A stretch of 9,535 nucleotides of DNA from NCBI GenBank assembly GCA_900555165.1, contig USKE01000062.1, positions 1-9,535 on the forward strand, written 5' to 3'. This DNA comes from an uncultured Porphyromonadaceae bacterium. Lineage in GTDB: Bacteria; Bacteroidota; Bacteroidia; Bacteroidales; Muribaculaceae. The position numbers and the translations under genes are program-made. Shown here one piece after another: positions 7,173-9,535 of the stretch (positions within the stretch are counted from its first letter, which is position 1; every line of letters starts with the position of its first letter). The notes beneath the pieces were generated by a model. That model searched no databases and was not told where the DNA came from. It was given only the letters and a program-made list of their open reading frames with translations.

Positions 7173-7203
7173 TTGCATTACTTGTTTAAAACGTCTAAAT
7201 TTG
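7173..7203 (+). promoter_or_regulatory. Promoter of the AraC-family regulator gene
   Basis: TTG at 7173-7175, a 20-base spacer and TAAATTTG at 7196-7203 match the Bacteroidetes housekeeping promoter. The box ends 29 bases before the ATG at 7233, so the leader would be about 25 bases. Confidence 0.7.
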
Positions 7204-7232
7204 CCGTAACTGAACATCAAACAGCTTGAGAC

Positions 7233-8138
7233 ATGGACACCGGAACCCGTTTACTGCGACTCATAGGCGCGGACGACATCAGGGAGAGTCCCGAAAGGTT
7301 TTTCATGCACGACCGGTGCGGATTTTTCATCTGCACACAGGGCGCCGGGCGGCTCTCGTTCTTCAACCGCGACCATCCGGTAAGCCGGGGGTGCGTGGCG
7401 CTGTTCCACCCGTTCGTAAAGGTGACTTTCCGGGATGTCTCAGATGACATTGCCGGTTTCTGGGCCATGCGCGACCTCTCGGGAGCGCTGCAGGTGATAA
7501 ACCAGGTGCTCGGTGTGGAGAACATCGAGGCCATCAAGACCGAGCCTGTTGTGGGAATGGAGAAAGGGATGTTCGACACCCTGCTGGCTAAAATCGACCG
7601 ATACTTGGATGAATGTGACGCGCTTGAGCATGAAATCGCCACAACCGAAGTCTGCCGCCCTATATGCCGCGCCCTGCTGACCTCGCATGACGACATGCTT
7701 ATGCTCGACATACTCAACCGCTATTTCCTCACACGGTCCAGGCCGGTGCGCCCCACCACAGGCCACGACATAGTGTTTCAGAAGTTCATGATGGATCTGC
7801 AGGAGAATTACACCACCCACCGCGACACGATGTTCTACGCGCGGCGGTCGTCTCTGAGTCCGAAATATTTTTCAACCGTAATACGCAATGTCTCGGGCGC
7901 GCCCCCGCTCGAATGGATCGTGCAGACGGTAATCTCGGTGGCAGGCAACCTTCTGCTCGACACTCGGAAGTCAATCAAGGATATCGCGGCAGAACTCGGA
8001 TTCCCGTCGCAGGCTTTTTTCTGCGCCTATTTCAAACGCTACACCACCCTCTCGCCCAAAACCTACCGTGCCCGTCACGGCCTGAGACAACCGCCCCCTG
8101 CTCTCAACGACCAGCCTGACATTACTCCGGAAACCTGA
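7233..8138 (+). CDS. AraC/XylS-family transcriptional regulator
   Basis: The protein has 301 residues. The N-terminal half (about 1-170) is an AraC-type sensing region: FFICTQGAGRLSFFNRDH and CVALFHPFVKVTF fit a small cupin-like beta fold. Its ligand is unknown. The C-terminal half (about 184-282) holds the two helix-turn-helix motifs of the family: the first around 200-226 (FYARRSSLSPKYFSTVIRNV), the second around 247-272 (SIKDIAAELGFPSQAFFCAY) with the conserved FKRYTTLSPKTYR end. This two-helix layout is standard for DNA-binding activators of this family in Bacteroidales. It is transcribed away from the DUF4405-like gene, and the shared 174-base intergenic region would be its natural operator site. 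The last 20 residues after the domain are a loose, proline-rich tail. Confidence 0.9.
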   Translation: MDTGTRLLRLIGADDIRESPERFFMHDRCGFFICTQGAGRLSFFNRDHPVSRGCVALFHPFVKVTFRDVSDDIAGFWAMRDLSGALQVINQVLGVENIEAIKTEPVVGMEKGMFDTLLAKIDRYLDECDALEHEIATTEVCRPICRALLTSHDDMLMLDILNRYFLTRSRPVRPTTGHDIVFQKFMMDLQENYTTHRDTMFYARRSSLSPKYFSTVIRNVSGAPPLEWIVQTVISVAGNLLLDTRKSIKDIAAELGFPSQAFFCAYFKRYTTLSPKTYRARHGLRQPPPALNDQPDITPET

Positions 8139-8195
8139 CAGGGCGCCTTTTGGCTACTGCCCGTCATCTTACAACTGGGCGCCATGGAATATTAG

Positions 8196-8408
8196 AGGCT
8201 GTCTAAGAATAAATGTTAAACGTTCCGGCCGAAAACTCTGAAGACGCTCAAATTTTCGTGAGGGTTGCCATTCTTTCACATCCCCATGGTTGATGTTTAT
8301 GCTTTCTGGCGACTAATAGGTTTTAAATTACCGTCGCCCTCCCCACTTTTTGGCTAAATCACATACACCGGCCACCGGAACGTTAACATTTATGTTTAAA
8401 AACAGCCT
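8196..8408. mobile_element. MITE-like element with imperfect terminal inverted repeats
   Basis: Left end 8196-8230 (AGGCTGTCTAAG, then ATAAATGTTAAACGTTCCGG) and right end 8371-8408, read on the other strand (AGGCTGTTTTTAAAC, then ATAAATGTTAACGTTCCGG), match with a few substitutions and small gaps over roughly 35 bases. The inside has no ORF of note but contains a hairpin with GGCGAC/GTCGCC arms (about 8308-8336). AGGCTGT ends resemble those of several insertion sequences, so this could be a non-autonomous derivative or a worn IS remnant. ATTA lies on both sides (8191-8194 and 8409-8412) as a possible target duplication, though one extra G sits before the left end. Confidence 0.6.
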
Positions 8409-8457
8409 ATTAATATTATTTTACGTTGATGGGCCAAAATATCGCCCACACTACCGC

Positions 8458-8465
8458 TAAATTTG
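8458..8465 (+). promoter_or_regulatory. -7 box upstream of the 24-codon ORF
   Basis: TAAATTTG is a perfect TAnnTTTG match. No TTTG or TTG lies 19-21 bases upstream; the nearest TTG (8426-8428) is 29 bases away. Transcription would begin near 8471, exactly at the start of a 19-base hairpin. Confidence 0.45.
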
Positions 8466-8470
8466 CCATC

Positions 8471-8489
8471 GAAAGCCACGGTGGCTTTC
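8471..8489 (+). promoter_or_regulatory. Hairpin at the predicted 5' end of the small-ORF transcript
   Basis: GAAAGCCAC and GTGGCTTTC pair around a single G, giving a very tight 19-base palindrome. It begins 5 bases after the -7 box, so it would form the extreme 5' end of the mRNA and could protect it or block translation. No U-run follows, so it does not look like a terminator. Confidence 0.5.
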
Positions 8490-8514
8490 CCTGAAACAAT
8501 AATCTCAACACAAT

Positions 8515-8589
8515 ATGTCAATCATTATTCTCATATTATGTATCTTCGGGTGGTTCGGTCAGGCACTCAAGGATGGCGCCGACATATAG
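8515..8589 (+). CDS. Small membrane protein ORF (24 aa)
   Basis: A 24-codon ORF with a hydrophobic first half (MSIIILILCIFGWFG) and a short polar end (QALKDGADI). This is the shape of a single-helix membrane microprotein; similarly small hydrophobic peptides occur as type I toxins, transporter subunits or leader peptides. Support comes from the consensus -7 box and hairpin upstream, not from homology. I do not recognise it, and a chance ORF in AT-rich DNA is the main alternative. Confidence 0.4.
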   Translation: MSIIILILCIFGWFGQALKDGADI

Positions 8590-8640
8590 TGAACACATAA
8601 TACCCGTAAAAAAAGCGGCTTGTTAAGAAGATCTTTTATG

Positions 8641-8671
8641 TTGCTTATATGAAACGGTTTGTGTAAATTTG
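8641..8671 (+). promoter_or_regulatory. Promoter of the 57-codon ORF
   Basis: TTG at 8641-8643, a 20-base spacer and a perfect -7 box TAAATTTG at 8664-8671. The box ends 29 bases before the ATG at 8701, the same geometry as the AraC-gene promoter. Confidence 0.65.
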
Positions 8672-8700
8672 CTTTTGAATCAACTTAAAATCCTGACATC

Positions 8701-8874
8701 ATGTTGAAACATTGGTATGTATATATAGTAATTGCGATAGTAGCGGAACTTCTGCTATGGGTTTGCGACAGGTACCGAATCATAAAACCGAAACCATTGC
8801 GTTATTTCATAATCATTTTCGTTTCCTGTCTGCTCTGTTTTACTATTTACGATTTAATCTTTGTTTCTGAATAA
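8701..8874 (+). CDS. Small two-helix membrane protein (57 aa), unknown function
   Basis: The ORF encodes 57 residues. Helix 1 spans about residues 6-22 (YVYIVIAIVAELLLWVC), a basic loop follows (DRYRIIKPKPLRY, 23-35), then helix 2 spans about 36-54 (FIIIFVSCLLCFTIYDLIFV), ending SE and stop. The positive loop suggests both ends face outward. I do not recognise the family. The well-formed promoter at a natural distance is the best evidence that it is real. It lies between the MITE-like element and the tRNA gene, in DNA more AT-rich than the rest of the window. Confidence 0.6.
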   Translation: MLKHWYVYIVIAIVAELLLWVCDRYRIIKPKPLRYFIIIFVSCLLCFTIYDLIFVSE

Positions 8875-8999
8875 AGTATCTGATTCAAGATACCATCCCC
8901 GGACTTCACAGCAACCGTATCATACATTATATGCGTATGACGCGGTGTCTGATACCTACTTGCAATTAGTTTTTATAGCTACTATCAAGCCATTGTTGT

Positions 9000-9018
9000 G
9001 GGTTCGTAGAAAGAACCC
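9000..9018 (+). terminator. Weak hairpin downstream of the 57-codon ORF
   Basis: GGGTTC and GAACCC pair around a 7-base loop, followed by an AT-rich stretch (TTATAAATTT). It could end the transcript of the 57-codon ORF, but the stem is only 6 bp, and the stronger hairpin at 9044 lies just downstream. Confidence 0.3.
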
Positions 9019-9043
9019 TTATAAATTTACTGAGGGGAACATA

Positions 9044-9084
9044 CACAGAAAAAGCCCGGCGGAAACCGTCGGGCTTTTTCTGTG
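9044..9084. terminator. Strong bidirectional intrinsic terminator after tRNA-Ser
   Basis: A 19-bp stem (9044-9062 with 9066-9084, one G-T pair) closes a three-base loop. Read in either direction it has A5-GCCC on the 5' side and GGGC-T5 on the 3' side, the pattern of a two-way rho-independent terminator. On the minus strand it starts directly after the last base of the tRNA; on the plus strand it would stop transcription from the small ORF before it enters the tRNA gene. Confidence 0.85.
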
Positions 9085-9169
9085 CGGAGAGAGAGGGATT
9101 CGAACCCCCGGAGGTGTGACCCTCAACGGTTTTCAAGACCGCCGCAATCGACCACTCTGCCATCTCTCC
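9085..9169 (-). tRNA. tRNA-Ser (TGA anticodon)
   Basis: An 85-base class II tRNA. The acceptor stem is GGAGAGA paired with TCTCTCC plus discriminator G. The D arm contains GCAGAGTGGTC. The anticodon arm (GCGGTC, TTGAAAA, CC) gives TGA, which reads UCN serine codons. A long variable arm follows (GTTGAGGGTCACACCTCC region), and the T arm is GGGGG TTCGAAT CCCTC. CCA is not encoded. It has a consensus promoter upstream and a terminator starting at its 3' end, so it is a stand-alone transcription unit. Confidence 0.95.
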
Positions 9170-9183
9170 GTATTTTACGAGTG

Positions 9184-9215
9184 CAAAGGTAGGGGTTTTG
9201 TCTGAATTGTGCAAA
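9184..9215 (-). promoter_or_regulatory. Promoter of tRNA-Ser
   Basis: On the minus strand TTTG (9212-9215), a 20-base spacer and TACCTTTG (9184-9191) match both consensus boxes of the Bacteroidetes promoter exactly. The -7 box ends 14 bases before the tRNA. Confidence 0.8.
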
Positions 9216-9388
9216 TTTTAGCCGAAGTATTTTTCGGTAGTTTTTTCAGACTGTATATTTTATTAATGGCATTTTTTTAGTGGGGTCCGGTAAACAACAT
9301 ATTTAAGTTACTGATGATTACCGAGAAGGCTAAGAGTGCGTGTCAAAATGCACAAATAAGCCTTTTCAACGTATAACTGTTATCATTT
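9216..9388. other. Intergenic stretch without a recognised gene
   Basis: AT-rich DNA between the tRNA promoter and the second REP-like pair. It holds T-runs (about 9229-9246 and 9272-9279) and a weak GTGC/GCAC hairpin near 9338-9355. I see no ORF, RNA gene or promoter that I can support. Confidence 0.5.
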
Positions 9389-9484
9389 CATTGTAGGGTC
9401 GCTACATGTAGCGACCGCTAACCAACTGCATGCTAACAACTTGTAAAATACAATAGTAACGGTCGCTACATGTAGCGACCCAAT
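9389..9484. repeat. REP/BIME-like pair of perfect 20-bp palindromes
   Basis: The 20-base palindrome GGTCGCTACATGTAGCGACC occurs at 9397-9416 and again at 9461-9480, 44 bases apart. The surrounding bases make the two copies inverted: the left is preceded by CATTGTAG, and the right, read on the minus strand, by CATTG. The left copy shares the head ATTGTAGGG with the units at 5946-6026, so both loci belong to one repeat family. The spacer between the copies has no ORF. Confidence 0.85.
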
Positions 9485-9505
9485 GCTATTAACTTAAGGT
9501 GCAGT

Positions 9506-9522
9506 GGCGTCTGGAGGACGCC
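9506..9522. repeat. Small GC-rich hairpin near the window end
   Basis: GGCGTC (9506-9511) pairs with GACGCC (9517-9522) around a 5-base loop, followed by GATTTCTT. It could be a short terminator for a gene beyond the window or another repeat unit; too little sequence is left to decide. Confidence 0.35.
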
Positions 9523-9535
9523 GATTTCTTCGTAA

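Noticed and set aside
8141..8182. GGCGCC occurring at 8142 and again near 8178 after the AraC gene, as a possible terminator
   Set aside because: Each is a self-palindrome with a 30-base gap and no U-run follows, so chance is sufficient.
9085..9169. tRNA-Ser as the attachment site of an integrated element
   Set aside because: No integrase gene and no second copy of the tRNA 3' end are visible in the window.
8861..9214. ORFs of 114 and 82 codons over the tRNA-Ser on both strands
   Set aside because: They are the well-known spurious ORFs produced by tRNA-Ser sequence (RGIRTPGG and MAEWSIAAVLKT type peptides); the tRNA explains the sequence.

Overview
The window reads as a chromosomal segment of a Bacteroidales bacterium; a Muribaculaceae-like gut lineage fits, but the rank below order is inference. 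The evidence is SusE/F-type carbohydrate-binding repeats, C-terminal tails of type IX secretion (T9SS) style, Bacteroidetes promoters (TTTG or TTG, 20 bp spacer, TAnnTTTG) instead of sigma70 boxes, weak or absent Shine-Dalgarno sequences, and DUF4332, DUF4405 and DUF4861 proteins. Genes on the left are GC-rich; from about 8200 onward the DNA is visibly more AT-rich and repeat-rich.

Bases 1-4173 hold the 3' end of a glucan-utilisation operon on the + strand: a partial secreted protein with a T9SS-like tail, a SusE/F-like glucan-binding protein with three repeats and the same kind of tail, and a GH66 dextranase-type enzyme that also carries a SusE/F-like module at its N terminus. The genes overlap by 4 bp or are 2 bp apart, so they are probably translated together. 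A plausible division of labour is that the binding proteins capture an alpha-1,6-glucan and the GH66 enzyme cleaves it. The operon ends in a large inverted repeat built of 9-bp units, which also overlaps the stop codon of the converging AI-2E-family permease gene (4280-5380, -).

Bases 5495-7058 hold a helix-hairpin-helix DUF4332 protein (+), a cloverleaf-forming REP/BIME-like repeat, a broken DUF4861 gene (-) with a fold-back inverted duplication at its deletion junction, and a four-helix membrane DUF4405-like protein (-). The last is divergent from an AraC-family regulator (7233-8138, +), and both have good promoters in the shared intergenic region.

Bases 8139-9535 are sparse in genes: a 213-bp MITE-like element, two small membrane-protein ORFs (24 and 57 aa) with consensus -7 boxes, a tRNA-Ser(TGA) on the - strand with promoter and terminator, and a second REP/BIME-like pair of the same family as the first. 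I found no CRISPR array, phage gene or integrase. The strongest leads are the two-copy palindromic repeat family with covarying stems, the palindromic 9-bp array, the template-switch scar in the DUF4861 pseudogene, and the two small membrane-protein genes.
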